From Lineus longissimus (lineage: Eukaryota; Nemertea; Pilidiophora; Heteronemertea; Lineidae): DNA of 64,000 nucleotides. The notes under the pieces are model-generated. The model did no database searches and had not been told where the DNA came from. It saw only the letters and a program-made list of their open reading frames with translations. Positions 47,335 to 61,142 of this stretch are shown here, piece by piece. The stretch lies in NCBI RefSeq assembly GCF_910592395.1, contig NC_088326.1:2919001-2983000 (forward strand), in the 5' to 3' direction. Positions within the stretch are counted from its first letter, which is position 1, and every line of letters starts with the position of its first letter. The position numbers and the translations under genes are program-made.

Positions 47335-47369
47335 TTGGTTCTCAACGCAGCGGTGGCGTTGGGAACCAA
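47335..47369. repeat. 14-bp stem hairpin
   Basis: TTGGTTCTCAACGC, a 7-nt loop and GCGTTGGGAACCAA, with one mismatch. Function unknown. Confidence 0.5.
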
Positions 47370-48388
47370 TTTGGTGAAAGGACAAAACAAATAGAGGTTT
47401 CTGTGCAGTTGTCTGTCGTAGGAGCCATTCCGTAAACACCATCACTACAAAAATGAAAACTCCGTATTGGGCCTGAGCCATATGATTGGATATTTCCAAG
47501 GGCTGTTTTAGATTCTCGATGAAGCTGTGCAGGCGTAGCTCGGGCCCTGTTTTATCAGTAGCCACAAATAGACCGGCCTGGCCCGCCCAAGGGGATCGGA
47601 GCCTTTTTGAATCGACTACAGCCACCAACTGATCTATCGTGGAGACCTACCCATGCTTAACCTAGTTGAACTGGCTGATCCATTTCTTTGTTTGTGTCAT
47701 CATCGATATCTACTCAACAACGTGCCTCCCGCTAGGGAAATCAAGGCATAGGAAATTGGTCGTCGGAGGCACTCGGCAATTTCCGGAAATGACCTCGTGG
47801 CTGTCGAGAGCATTTGTTGATGACATGCTGCTTCTGAGTAATCTGCTTATAGAATCGAAAGTATAACTTATTCTCCTTGTTATTCTTCTGCGTTCGGAAT
47901 TTTTTAAGATACCCGGTTAAAAATTCATGATAAATCCTTCAGCTCTTTGAGGCTTAAAATGGAAAGAAAAGATGCATATCTTCCAGTGTTGAACTGTCTA
48001 GACCGTCGTTATATGTAATTCAATTATACACTGTGTCAGTATTCTAAAGTCCCGACAACCATAATTTTCATTAACATTGAAATAAGGATATCTCATATCC
48101 AGTGATACCAGACGAATCACATTTTCCTCTTAAGGGGACTGGGTCCGGAGAGAGAGGAATGATATCATATCCGATCTATCCAGGGATGGTTGGGGGTATC
48201 AATCTCAATATCAGGGCATACTGTCAAGGGAAATTTTGGTAATGGAAAGCCAGTTTTGCCAAGCAGTAATTGGAAGGAAAGATTGGCTCATTACATTTGT
48301 CGTCGTGGTGGACTCTGTCGTTCTGGCGGTTAAATATGGAGGTACACACATACAAAGCAGAACTTAAATGATGGGGGTGGGGTGGGGT

Positions 48389-48407
48389 GGGGGGGGGGGG
48401 GGGGGGG
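48389..48407. repeat. Poly-G tract (19 nt)
   Basis: Uninterrupted G run preceded by GGGGGTGGGGTGGGGT, a strong G-quadruplex-forming context. Confidence 0.95.
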
Positions 48408-48721
48408 TATAATGAAATTGGAGGCTCTCAAAACATATTCGAACGCTGATAATTTATAAATAAACCTGAACTTTCAATATACTTCAAAATATTGACAATC
48501 CGATTCCACCAAGGAATTGAAGCATATGTGTAGGCCTATGCAAACATAACGAGCAAAATGATTGAAATTCCTGGCACATTGTAAAAATCAATTTGATGAA
48601 CAGCCTGCGGGGATTAAGCACTACATATGTTGATGTTTGGGATGTAGGCCTTTTATAGATGACAGGCTTTGTTATGTTAACCCTTTTGGGTAGTCAATCA
48701 TCAACTGACATTACGTCATTT

Positions 48722-48850
48722 TGTCCCTTATCCTCGCAGGCACAATACACGGTCCATTGTCTTTGAACAACGCCCGCTCGCACCTTGGCCTAAATTCGCA
48801 TTGTCCTTTATGTTTTATCAAAGGGTTCAGGGCAAATCTTGATTCCATCC
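48722..48850. repeat. Dispersed repeat family R1, copy 2
   Basis: Shares CCATTGTCTTTGAACAACGC, CCGCTCGCACCT, TTTTATCAAAGGGT and GGCAAATCTTG with 23270-23400. Confidence 0.55.
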
Positions 48851-51394
48851 GGCCTAATCCGGCAAGGGTAAATAATGGTAATTGGAATGCGTTGAATTCA
48901 ATTTCGCACACGACATGTTGTTGTTTACACTTTTACCACCCACGAAATCTGAACCTCGCACATCATAATACATTCATACGGTAGACCCAGGTTTTTGTGG
49001 GCGTGAACCGCCGCGCTAACGAGCTGTTTTTGTCGCTGTAACTTGCAACGGGGCAATGACAATAACAACTGAACAAAATATTGTTCGTCAGCGCGGCTCT
49101 GAAAGAAAATCTACAATGCGAAGCGATGTCGTAAAACCAATAGACGTTGTACGATCACACACCTGATTACACTCATCCATAATGCAAATGTTGCTAGGGA
49201 AGTATTGATGTGTTATAAGAAAATGCTTTATCTAATTCTGATGGTGCATCGTACGATCGTACGAACCAAAGGTGCATCTGAGGTCGATGCCATTAATAAA
49301 CAAGAGGTACATGCCATACGGTTATGAATTGCATCGCTGAACTAACGCTCCGCAATTTTCAATAATCATCATCGACCGCCCCGTTTCAGAAATGGCCCAA
49401 GGCAGATGTATGTAACAGCAAACTATTAGCTTTTCGTCTTTGTAATCATCACTTCAAAGTTGACGGTGTAAAAACATGGTTCCTATCAATCAATTATCCT
49501 TGTTTTATCATGTTATTATTATCATTTGGTAGGTTTAGAAACTGGTCGCGGTACGTTGTTAACCCTTTTGTTCGGTTGTTTTTGGTCTTGCATTATTTAG
49601 CACGTTTACGATAGCCTCGCCATATTGAATATGGAGTCAGATTATTTTTATATGCCTTGACTTTTTGTTACTGCGGTAGTGGGGGAGAGTATTTCTCCCA
49701 GTTTATGCATGGTGTGGCTATGGAATGTCGTCAAGGCCAGCTCCTTTTGTTGACCTTGTTTGTCTGTTCCTTTTAGGGTATAGAAATAAATATTACCGCT
49801 GTACGGTTTCCAGACCTGTCAACGTGATGACAATTATCTACGGGGGTCCATCAGTGTACAGAACAGTATTGTTGAAATCTATATTCTATTTCAAAGGTCA
49901 AGGCATAGGCTTTTAAGAAAAGAGAATACCTGTTTTTGCAATGAATAGCTTGTCATCCTTCGCATAGGCCGTGTTCCCAGGACTTGCAACCCGTTTCTTC
50001 TAAGTGCCTAGCGATTCCTTGACGTCACGATAAACCTAGCCTATAGTAACATTGTTCTAAAAAAGTGCCTAGATGGTGTACAGATCGTTTAGGTTTCAAT
50101 TTGTCATCTGCCATCTCTAAGTAGTTTTTGTCTTTGGACAAAGCTCCTTACATCTTTTGGCGTGTTTTGCGCGAGGCAAACATACCGATATATGACTGAA
50201 GCTGCAAAATGGAAAGGTTTTTACTTCCCTATATTCATTCCGAGACTATAGCCGTAAACGTGTTGCATGACCAATCAGACGCGCCAGAGCTAATTTCTTC
50301 TGCACAGGCTTTGGAAAGGAACCAATAAAAATGGAGTATTTCGTAAAAAAGCTGTGTACATGTATTTTAGAAGAAAGTTAAGAGATCCATGCGAAGATCT
50401 TCATCTCCACAAAAAAAACTTTAAAATTTTAAAATTAAAAGAGTTGAAAATTTGAAAATTTAACTTTGATTAGAAATTTTCAAGTGTCTAAATTTCTGAT
50501 CGAATATAAGTTTCAACAAGGCCGTAGTGTAGACTGGTAAACGAATACTATTAGTATAAATGCCAAGTGTCAGTGAATCTACGAGAATGATACCTGCACA
50601 ACTTCAAGGTTTATTTCCTTTTACCTGAGGTACAATGAACTACAATGAACAAGACTGACGTATTCCTTTAAGTGATTTTATGTGCTTTTACGTGGGCTCA
50701 AAAATCTAAGTAGCTAACAAAATAAAAAAGGAAAAAATAAAGTCTAAATACATTTAAGAATGACAGTCAGTGAAAGATGTACTTTAAAAATTGCTAGAAG
50801 TTAGGTATTTGGCCGATGTGATGTTTGTATCAAATTGAATAAGGATGCGGTATCGTGTACATGTAGCTTGCGTAACCATGGTTAACTTAGATATAAATTT
50901 GAATTCATTTCTATGGCTATGATAAATGAAAATAAAGTAAAAATTGTAAACTTCATTTTTCAGTCCCAAAACGATTGATGGGATAGTAGAACATTAGGTT
51001 TGTACACTGTAAAACTCTGTTTTGATAAAGGTTTTGGCTTCCATTGTTATTTTTTACCATGCCGAATGCCCGGCGCTGATGACACCGGATGGCAAGGTTA
51101 AAGATACATATAAATCATGTTAAGAATTTTTTTTAATTTTTTTTTTATTTAATTATGCCAGGGACTTCTTTTAATTAGTGGTGAGGTCTGAGTTATTTAT
51201 AATTATGATAGAGGCTTACCTAAATATGACGAGTCTTTAAAAAGTTTAAAAGCACGTTAAAAATTTTTAACAATTATTTTCCTTGATTTGAGAGTAATGG
51301 TTAACATTCATTTACAAATTATGACACAGGGTTAATTGTGCTAATGGAAAGGAAATGAACGAGTGGTCCGTTTGGCTGCTTGTCTATTTGCTTT

Positions 51395-52215
51395 TTAATG
51401 AAAAATCGACGCCGGCCGGTCTATACCAGATACATGTATCACCGTGGAGATCTTGCTCCACTGGTAGCAGGGTATATCGACCAACACCAACATTCATGAC
51501 TATTGTAATGGTGAGGGTAATTCTTTGACCTATCGATTTTTTAGCATGGGGATGCCCCGTTAATCGGCTTTCTGATAAAGTATCGTCGCCGGTTTTCCAA
51601 GTATCACCGTCGTGGTGATCTTGGTTCACTAGTATAATGACTACATCAACAGTCATTATCATTGTAATGGTCGATCAACCGTTGACTTGGTCATCGGAAA
51701 GCGGGATGAGGACGTGAGTATCTCTGATTATGCAGTATCTTACGAGAAGGATTCGCCGCCCAACTCATGAGATCATCTGCTGGTGTAATGGACTCAATTG
51801 CTCGTGAATGCAGAACAGAATTAGGCCCTGCCCTGTGATTAGCTGTGATTCTTTAAGAATGATGAAAGGTATCCGATTGGTTCTTTAAAACTTGAAACTC
51901 GAAACTTGAAGTTAAAACATGAACCTCGAAGTGGAATGAGCCAGTTTATCGGTTTTTGATAAAGACTCGGCGCCGGTTGTCTGGGTATCGCCGTTGGATT
52001 GTGGGTCATTATAGGGACAGTTCATCAACATCAACATCCATACCCATTGTAGATAAATGGTTTGGTTGTTTCTTAGGCATGGTCATCGATTTAAGGTCAC
52101 TCGGATGGGGGGGGGGGGGGGGGCGTGAGTATCTCTGACCATGTTAAATGGTTATACAGTTTTGCCGACATGCCCCATCGACCTTTTTTTATAAAGAACC
52201 TCCGCCGGTCTTCCA
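51395..52215. repeat. Degenerate long tandem repeat (four units)
   Basis: Units starting near 51400, 51570, 51955 and 52185 share a GATAAAG.. C.CCGCCGGT.TTCC block, GTATC.CCGT.G, and ACATCAACA..CATT.CATTGTA. Units 2 and 3 also share CGTGAGTATCTCTGA. A poly-G run of 17 lies at 52107-52123. Confidence 0.6.
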
Positions 52216-54299
52216 TTTGGTATCGCAACTGCACTGGCCATCACTAAACTTCTCACCAGAGCAGCCTCCTAGAATTCATGGATTATTCATGTCACTCGTA
52301 TACATGGCTGTCCTTCATTCGCCTTTCATGCTCTCGAAACGACCTCTGTACGATTTATCTTATTCGCCTGCCGTAAGCCGACACACAAAGAGATGTTCAG
52401 GGCAGGAATAGTAATAGCGAATCTTGCTACTAGCGTATTCTGGAAATAGACAACCCCGTCAATCTTCTAGAGTAAGGCAAGCGAAGTCAGCGAAAAAATC
52501 TAACTGAATGTAAACCTGCAACAGGCAAAATCTTCTTTATATCCATCCAATGGATATATAATTTCCAATCGACATGAAGATTTGGATCCATTTGAATAAG
52601 GATATGAAATTAGCCAAACAATCATTGGATATAAGGTGGACTTTAATGGATTATGGTTTCCTTATGTCAGATGGATATTCCAGGACATGGCCGATAGTTC
52701 CCTCCATGAAATTTGCAAAACTTTCATTGTGTATCAGACAATTGGCCTTGCACTAGAGCTTTAAATTTGCAGATGATGTTTTTCTGACGCATGCTGTGAT
52801 GTGCAGGTCGAAATCGGCATGAAGCAGTTTTCTACAAATTTAGCAGGACTGTCTGTCAAATCATTTCTTCCGGCTGAATTTACTAGACCTCGTCCTAGTG
52901 TGGCCTATAGTTTAAATAAGTTATATTTTATGTTCGGTTGATTTCCTTGTTTCATTCTAATTTTATTAATATTTATTTATTTATTTCTCCTTTTTATTTC
53001 GCTTACAAAGCTAAATTATGAGCCAAAGGAAATTCCGTCGACAAAACTGAGATCGAGGCTTTTACCTTGACCTTGAAAAGTGGTGGTAAGTTTACCGTGA
53101 CGGTGGTTACTCGGTTGTCATATCTTGTGGTGTTGTAGCCTTCCCACTAGTAATGTTATCAAGTACCGCACTATAATATAAGTTGGTCAAATTGACCAAC
53201 TCATGTTGATCCATGTGTCGTTGCTAACTAGGAAACTGGTCAATCGGAATTGGTCAACCAACCAACCCACGTGTTATACATCAAGTGTTACAGTTTGAAA
53301 GCCTACTGTTGGTCAAGTTGAGCAACGTTCCTTGACCTACATGTACGTCGGTCATTTTTCATCTTTGGTCAACCTACCATCTGGATTTGAAAGATTCGAG
53401 AAACTGTTGAACCAATTTTCAGTGTGGTTGTGGTACTGTTCCATGTAATGTCCTCGTGATCAGTTCATTTGTACACCGAACAAAGTTACACGTTGTTCAC
53501 TACGTCAGCAGTTTCAATCTGTGATTGTCACTATATTGTGATTGATATTGTCAAAGATTTATTAATATGATGAGAACCACGGAGTCCTCCGTTGAAGAAG
53601 ATTGAGGAAAACACGTATTTTTACAATCGCGTTTTTTACGCTATCACACAATACATAGGGGCCTACTCATGCACTGCACTGCATGCATTTTATGATAACG
53701 CCCAGTGTCACGTCACGTAACACTACTTTCAGTGCATTAGCTGCATTCAATCACGGTATCCAGTCCGCCTTGAAAGTCTTCGATGATGGATGTAGTCATC
53801 CTCAAGAAATGCAGAATGGGTTGATTGGATTACGTGGTCCATATGATCGAACGCTCGGTCGAGGGTCACGCTGATGCGATAAGATAAACATCGATGTTAA
53901 AATTTGTTGCGGAATTTGTTGCATTTTACGGGCTTTAAAGAATTTTACAGGCTTATTCTTTCTTACAAATATTTCACACGCGGTATTCTGGGTGTGGAAG
54001 TGACTCTTCGCGAAGTGAATGGGGAAATCGAGTCGGAAAGCGCTCGCTCAGAACCGCCTGAACACATGGTACACGTCCTTATAACAATAAAGATGGTCTA
54101 ATAAACTTAATCATGCCCAATTAGAGACAATATGCGGATGAAGTGATGCGAGTGGGCGATTGGTAAATTCACTTTACAGATTGGCAGATAGATTAAACTT
54201 AACGACAACTGTCACGCGATTTTGGTGGAAGTAAGTATCCATCAAGTTGCTTCGAAATGCATGAGAATGTATTCCGCTCACTCGTTTTTTCACCACATG

Positions 54300-54475
54300 A
54301 TATCAATAATCCAACTGTGGTCCTAACCATCACATCATCAACATTTCCGCCTCTATCTTATTAATTATCAACCCTCCTGCCTCAGTCCTAACCATAAAAT
54401 CATCAACATTTTCACCCCTATACACAAATGCAGTTATCAAATTATCAACCCTCCTGCCACTGTCGTAGCCATCAG
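54300..54475. repeat. Diverged tandem duplication (~75 bp)
   Basis: TCCTAACCATCACATCATCA and TCCTAACCATAAAATCATCA head two units that end ATTATCAACCCTCCTGCC. Confidence 0.65.
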
Positions 54476-56254
54476 CCGATTGTTTACATCCGGCGATAAC
54501 CATGTCACAAGGCGGTCGTCGAGGCTAAAATCTTCTCCCAACTGCTCACACATAGCCTGTATTATGTGTTCGTTGCTTGGTCGATAGTCCCCCTGGGACC
54601 AGCAGCCTTTCTAGCCAATTGCATCGCAAGCAAGATTATCGATTGGCAAGCATTCGGCTAACATGGGAATGCTTCCCTTTGTCCATTCTTCAACAAATTT
54701 CTCCTTCTTATGATTAGATATATTGCCTCTCGTACTACGGCAAACTGCCAATCTTCGCGTGGTCCGATTTTTTGGCCAATGTTTTTATTGGAAAAAGTTT
54801 CCTCCGCAAAAATCTAAATCGTAAAAATGTAAAGCTTTTTAGAAATTTTCTCGACTCTCGAAAATAACTAGACTCGAATATATATCGAGGCACCCAATAG
54901 AATTGTTAAGATCCAGTTATGTCAATTGTCAAGTATGATTACGGAAGTGTACAGATGACCGTGGTATTAAGATACATCCAGATAAAGCTTCCCCTTGGGT
55001 CAGAGTGGCGGTATTCGGCGTGTTTATATTACTGATCCTGTTGGAGAAGTTATCAGTCATAAAAAATGTTGTTGGAATACCAACTGTGAAGAATTGGTCT
55101 GTCCTGCTGGTCTAAATTAGATATGTGCCTAAAGAGATTTGAGAGATTGCTTTAGGGAGAACATCTCGGGGTTTTTCGCCCAACACAAATATGCACCCCG
55201 TAGACGTTTTCGGTAAAATTTAAAAAAAAAAAATTAGTTTTTGAGATTCTTAACATCTCTAAAGGTTTTTCACTTTTGCTGAAAAACTTCCAATGGGTGC
55301 ACATTTATGCTAAAAGCCAAAAAACTTTATTTCTATGAGTGCCTGGCCTGCCCTTGGCCGGGCAGCCACACTTTCAGCTCCCACCATACCCAGCAATGCC
55401 AGATATCCTGACTACATTATTTTTTTATTGGACTTGTGGTTGATTTACGAGTACGCCAGCCGTGCCTTGGTAAAGCTTTTAGTGACGGCACGAACACGAG
55501 TCTCGTTATATTGCCTGTTATTGCACGGATTACGTTGTCAATGGTTTCAACGCAATGATCCATTTTGCTGGGTTGGACGCTTTCCGAGCCCTTTATGATT
55601 TATTATGCTTTAAGCCGTAGCATAAGTGATACTTTGCATGAATAACTACGGCAGTCTGGCAGCAGTCGTACCAAGGGCAAACAAGCCATAACAAACTGAG
55701 ATACAAGATTAGCGGGTGTCGGCAACGCCTTAGGGAACGTCCGGGGAAGACGAAGGCCAGTTTTGCGATCCTGACTACATGCAGAGAGTATGGCGGGGCT
55801 CATATCCATAGGCATAGGCAAGGGAGAGCAGTGGTGTCAAAAATCCTCATTGGGTATTTGACAGGTTTATCCACTCCCATCCTTATGTGAGAAACTTTCT
55901 AAGATTTTACAATATTTCAATTGTACACGATTCATGTACATGTACATGACTGTATACATCATCACCGGAGCAACAGGTTATCACTGTCAGCACTGTTGGA
56001 TGTGTCCAGTCCGTTGCCAATGGCTGGTAATTGTGTTACTCATAGTATATTACCAGTTCTATGTTCTGCAGTGTGGATGTATCGTCTCGGGGGACACTGG
56101 TTCCCAGCCAATGAATCATTTAGATAGCGCAGAACAACTGCCGCATTATGCCTGCAGTATCAGTTTTTTCAAGGGACAAGTTGGTGCAGGATTGAGGATT
56201 TTGTTGGATTGAAGTGTCGCTGGTCGCCACCATGCGCTCTCACATGTACTGTCA

Positions 56255-56380
56255 CACTGGGTGATATGAATAAAGACTAGCAAATGCTTTTGCTCCGGTT
56301 TTGTACAGGAAGGCCTAGTGTAAATGTACATGGAGATTTAGATAAAAGCATTTGCTAGTCTTTATTCACATCACCCATTG
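56255..56380. mobile_element. 126-bp MITE with CACTGGGTGAT ends
   Basis: The left arm CACTGGGTGATATGAATAAA, then GACTAGCAAATGCTTTT, is complementary to the right arm with about three mismatches (right end read inward CAATGGGTGATGTGAATAAA). The outer 11 bp match the ends of the 833-bp element at 16604-17436, so the two may share a mobilising transposase. Confidence 0.75.
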
Positions 56381-57899
56381 TGTTGACCGCTGATAAATGA
56401 CGATGACTTGTTCTATTACCAAATGCACTGCATGATGCATGCACCGATATTGACACAAAACGTTTGCTTCTAAATATTACAGTCTCACAACTCATGGCCA
56501 AGATGGCCGCTATGTTGATGACCAGCCTGTTCCATGCACTGATGCGTGGCCCGATATTGATACGACCGTTGCGTGCTTCAACGAACATAAATCTGTTGAC
56601 GATGATGGCGGCCATGTTTTACAAAATGGCCGTCATTTCTAAAAACATACCTAGGGCAGTGATGCATGGCGACTATTCGACCATTGCGTGCTCGGCCGAA
56701 CATAAAACAGCTGGTGAAGATGATGGATGGCCCAATCCGCCAGCTTATTACTTCATGATATGAACGCTGCGTGAGCAAACTCATTTTATGCAGGATCAAC
56801 AATACGAAATTCCATATCGCGCTAGGTTGATGGGTTGATTGGCTACTTCTGAAAAAATCTGGAAAACTGGAATTAGCTTCACTAGTGTTCGTTTATATTA
56901 CAACAAATGTTGAAGTTGGGATGGTAGGCCCGTAGTCGCCTCCGAAACAAGATCTCAGAAAATCCTATCTGCTGCTCTTTGCTGAAAGGATAATTTTAGT
57001 ACGCCAGTTGCCTCCTAGGTGGCAGGACTGAAGGAAGCTGGTCCGGCCACCTACGAGTCAATAGATGAACTAAAATTTACTGCTCTTATAGCATTGGACA
57101 TTCTCATCAATAAAGTCAGTATAGCCGGTTAATATGCAATTTTTTTTTATGGGAACTTTTATAATGTAATGTGATCACCAATTGCATGCTGATAAGGGCA
57201 TGAATACTTTGTCATCGAAAACTTTTGGCGAATGCCAGTTATTTGAATTCGGCCCGCGACCTACTACAGGCTGATTGAAACTCATCACTATTTTCCTATA
57301 AAGGGAACCTTACTTTCTCGAGCACTAAACAATTTCTTCTAAATTTCAGGTTACTTCGGTTTAATATAGCTCAAAAGATTGTAGAAAGTGAGCCCGACTT
57401 TAGTACTTTACACAATACATACTTTTCTATTTAACCCCGGCATGTTCTACGATTGAAGACTAATTTTGATTTTTATACATTAACAAAATTATCAGAACTT
57501 TTATCTTTAACATTTGAAACTTAGGCACATAAAGACATCTGCATTTGGTTTTAGAAAGAGACCAAGTTAACGCTTTCATATTTAAGTCATACCCAGTTCT
57601 ATTGAGTTTTCATCAATTTCTATTTAAATACTACCAAAGTACTCTCTTGAATTTCATCTTCTATGTTTTTCATAGTTTGAACACATTTGTAGTTTTTCAA
57701 AGCTTCAGTAAGTTTGCTCGTCTGATTTGCAATATATCCATCATTAATTCATTTATTTTGTTCTAGAATTAACCGTTTTTGTTCTTTTAATCAAAACAGC
57801 GTAGTAGAAAATGAAAAAACTAGGTAGTCATAGTATTTATTGTATATCTATCTACACAATGGCACTGTCGAAATTCATATTCAATACGCATTCACGCAA

Positions 57900-58047
57900 T
57901 TGAAAATTTTCAAACATGTACATTTTTATGTACATATTCAAAAGCATGCAAGCTATTTCAAACATTTTTCAAAAATTTTCAAACATGTACATTTTCATGT
58001 AGATACATTTTCATGTACATATTCAAAAGCATGCCAGCTATTTCAAC
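57900..58047. repeat. Tandem duplication (~85 bp)
   Basis: Two copies of a block containing TTTTCAAACATGTACATTTT, ATGTACATATTCAAAAGCAT and GCTATTTCAA. The second copy carries an extra ACATTTTCATGTA insertion. Confidence 0.75.
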
Positions 58048-58247
58048 TGTCACGGCTGTGGATGTGACACATGAATGTGTTTTAAAAGAACAGCTGATTT
58101 GAAGGACTAATCATGACATTTTTGAGGGCATTATAACCATTTTCATCAGGGGCCTACTATCACTAAAATAATCAACATCTAGCTTTCTTTCAGGCATTTT
58201 AGACACAGCTGTCATAAATTGTGATGACTTTGAATATCAACGCACCC

Positions 58248-58351
58248 GTCGGCAGAAGTTTGAACTAAATTATCTGGTTACCCACGCGCATGATCACGAG
58301 TTCTTACTCGTCGTGCGCATGCGTAACCAGATACAAACCAGCTTCTGCCGT
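58248..58351. repeat. ~100-nt hairpin-forming inverted repeat
   Basis: GGCAGAAG (58251-58258) pairs with CTTCTGCC (58342-58349). An inner long stem pairs ATCTGGTTACCCACGCGCAT with TGCGCATGCGTAACCAGAT, and CACGAGT with ACTCGTC around a TTCTT loop. It is compact enough to be a small MITE or an RNA hairpin. Confidence 0.6.
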
Positions 58352-60004
58352 CTCATTCAAAATCACTGAAAGAGTATTTGTGAAATACATACTCCGGCGT
58401 TGAAACTGTTTTCAGTGGATTTTCCTAAATGTTTTTTTCTACATACATGTATATATTTCGCACTATGTGAAAATAGCAAGAAAACAGTTCTCGTTTGTGT
58501 CTCCAAATCATCATGTTTTTTCATAATTTTTTCTCTCCGAAAATATTTCTATCATACTGTAGTTTTCTTTTTAAGATGAGCTTCTGAATCCGGTAGGCCC
58601 CGTTAACGCCACCACGCCTACCAGTACTCCTTGAAGGCGGATAAGTCCATTTGAATACGATTAAGACAGGATCCTATTTCCTAAAATTTCAAGATGTGAG
58701 GTCATAGTTTTGTTTACATCTCTATGTGTGCTACGAAACTTAGCATTCTGGTGCAAGGCTCAACCGCAGCGCAACACAGTGTAGAAATGTTACACTTTTA
58801 TGACGATTTTACTTTCGTAATGAAACGTGCACGTGTCTGCGACGTACAAAGGGATGCGCAGATAGCTCTCGGCGCTGGGCGGAAGCACTATTGCATCATC
58901 CAGCCACTGCGCATGCGTCTTTTACAGCAACCAAGGGATCGAAGTGATGATGTGCAAACGATCTTTTCTGTCTTGATACCAAATTGGTGAAGACAAAAAT
59001 GACAAATATTGACACAGCTAGCTACATGTAGAACAAATGAGTAATAAAACAATGTGCATGTATTGCATCACACGACACAAATAAATCATGGACGTACACT
59101 CCAAACTTCCTTCACTGATAAATACGCGAACCAGGGACACGACATGATTTTTTCTGGATCGAGATTTAGCCGGAAGTTTGATTGTCACAAAATGTTATAT
59201 TTCTACACAGTGTGGCGCTGCGGTGTAGTCTTGCGCAAAAATGACAAGTTCCGTATTGAGACTGTACAAACAAGGAATGCTATGAAGCAAGCACTTGCTC
59301 TCTGAATCGAAGAGATTGAAGAAGAGATTGCTATGGCCAAAATGGCATTTATTTCAAAAACCAAGCGTTGAGATGTAAGAAAAATGTAGGTCTTATTATG
59401 CTTTCAACCTGAATGAATATGAATCACTGAATACGTAACTAACTTTGAAAACGAACCATTTTTCAGCTTTTAACGGATTGTGTACAAAAAAACCACATTG
59501 TATAATTTCAGAAATCGTCAGTCATTCAGCAGACCCCTTCCCCGCCCCCTTCGAATTTTTATACAGAGTCTACAATTTAAGATTTTGGGATGTTGGTGTG
59601 TGTGATATGTACAATCGTAGTATACATTGATCATGCCCAGCTGTAGACACAGTCTGTGTCTGCACGTTGGTGATGAAGGTTCTGGGAGGAATCTATTCCA
59701 TCTGGAGTCGTCATCACAAATAGTACAATCATTCTTCTGCGAAAGCCTTAAAAATTTCAAATTTCGAAGATCAAACTGTCTCCCTCCCCGCCAAATTCAT
59801 ATCTTTTCTGAAATTATACAGTTCTTTTTTTGCCACGATCCATATAAATCTTGTAACATACAACAACTGGTGCTGGGTTGTGCTTCTTTTGGTGTTGGTG
59901 TTGGCTCAATCGAAAGCTTGACGTAGATGGCTAAATATAATCAAAAAAATGTTTGATGCATTTGTCTTTATTTGTATTCTAAATGTCATTTTATGTTTAT
60001 ACAG

Positions 60005-60052
60005 TCAAGGATCAACCAGGCTCATCATCTGCAGCACCAAACACAACTTCAG
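60005..60052 (+). CDS. Extracellular linker exon of the type II membrane protein
   Basis: A 48-nt exon between tatgtttatacag and CTTCAG|gtagat. The main exon ends one base into a codon. Joining gives V then KDQPGSSSAAPNTTS and again ends one base into a codon, so it is a symmetric phase-1 exon with no stop. The Ser/Thr/Pro composition and the N-T-T sequon fit a flexible, glycosylated stalk just outside the membrane. Confidence 0.65.
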
Positions 60053-60215
60053 GTAGATTTCGCTTTGTTTGTATTTGTCTGAGCATGCGCTAATGACGTC
60101 ATTTCCTTCATGTGACTTATGGTAAAAATACGTTGAAATTTGGAGGAATATGATATTTCACAGTATTTAAACGACAAAAAATATGAGTAATTGTGCCCCC
60201 CTGATACCAGGAAAA

Positions 60216-60316
60216 CCACCTACTTAACGAAAAGGAACTATCATGTATGCACATTGCCTGCATATTGCATACACGTATGTACATACATTATAGTTCCTCT
60301 TCTGGTTAGTAGGTGG
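60216..60316. repeat. Foldback repeat (~100 bp)
   Basis: CCACCTACTTAACGAAAAGG and AACTATCATGTATG on the left pair with the complement of CATACATTATAGTTCCTCTT and CTGGTTAGTAGGTGG on the right. Confidence 0.55.
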
Positions 60317-60595
60317 CGATCATCAGCACATAAAGGAAATGACCCTCAGTGATCGATACCCCTCTGAGGAGGATAAGTATTGGTCCAACTATCCTCTCTG
60401 TCATCTGATTAAAAGCACCCCACTATAATATCTCTGAAACCCTTATACTCGTACATGACTGTATTTGACTCCCTGGTCGACACTGTTTCTCCAGGAGCCA
60501 AAGAGCAACGGACTCCTGTGTCCCGAACTCGATTTTCAACATTTCCCCAAGAGTATATCTTCGAAGACTACCTCCCTTCCTCTGATAGACTGCGA

Positions 60596-60612
60596 CCCCC
60601 CCCCCCCCCCCC
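60596..60612. repeat. Poly-C tract (17 nt)
   Basis: Uninterrupted C run between the 60005 exon and the 61143 candidate exon. Confidence 0.95.
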
Positions 60613-61142
60613 TATCATACTCTTGTGATAATGTTGAAAATGCTGAACCACTCCTTAATTCATATCATATGTGATGCATGCCCTATAAATTGCACAACAC
60701 TACATACGTTGATGTATTAAAGACGATATATTGTAAATATTATATGGAAATTAATTTCTGTGCAAATACACCATTTTAACCAGAACCACAGCCTATTCTG
60801 GTGTTCCTTTTTAACCGTATGAAACAATATGATGTTGCTGTCACTAACAATACTTGTTGCATGCATTGAAAGGGACTTTTGATTCTGACATAAACTTACT
60901 CATAACTGAAATGCACAAGTCTAGAAGGAGTAGTCGAAACAAATGGAAAAACGTTGAATTTCAAGGTTAGTCTGTGTTTTCTGCTCGTAAAGTTTCAATA
61001 TGATGAGGCAGTTTTGGACTTTTAGAATGAAAAAGTGAATGTCAGTTCGAATGAAATCTTCGATAATGTAACCATTATGTAATTTGTCTTTATTTTTGCT
61101 ACGAACCCCGACTGAATGAATTTGATATTTCTTGTTTATCAG

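Larger units (their letters stand above)
37031..60004 (+). other. Long (~23-kb) phase-1 intron of the membrane-protein gene
   Basis: Runs from the donor gtgagt to the acceptor ttttatgtttatacag. No additional in-phase exon was recognised, but short phase-1 symmetric exons could be missed. It is rich in foldback elements and tandem repeats, listed separately. Stretches without an entry show nothing recognisable beyond AT-rich unique sequence. A TTCGCGAA-type repeat recurs at about 37425-37500, 38290-38350, 40130-40160 and 42035-42210. Confidence 0.65.

Noticed and set aside
47302-47628. 108-codon minus-strand frame with a hydrophobic stretch
   Set aside because: Lies inside the intron of the + strand gene and overlaps a short hairpin. 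No family resemblance or splice support.
58724-58990. 88-codon + strand frame
   Set aside because: No recognisable domain, intronic position, and no splice or start support.
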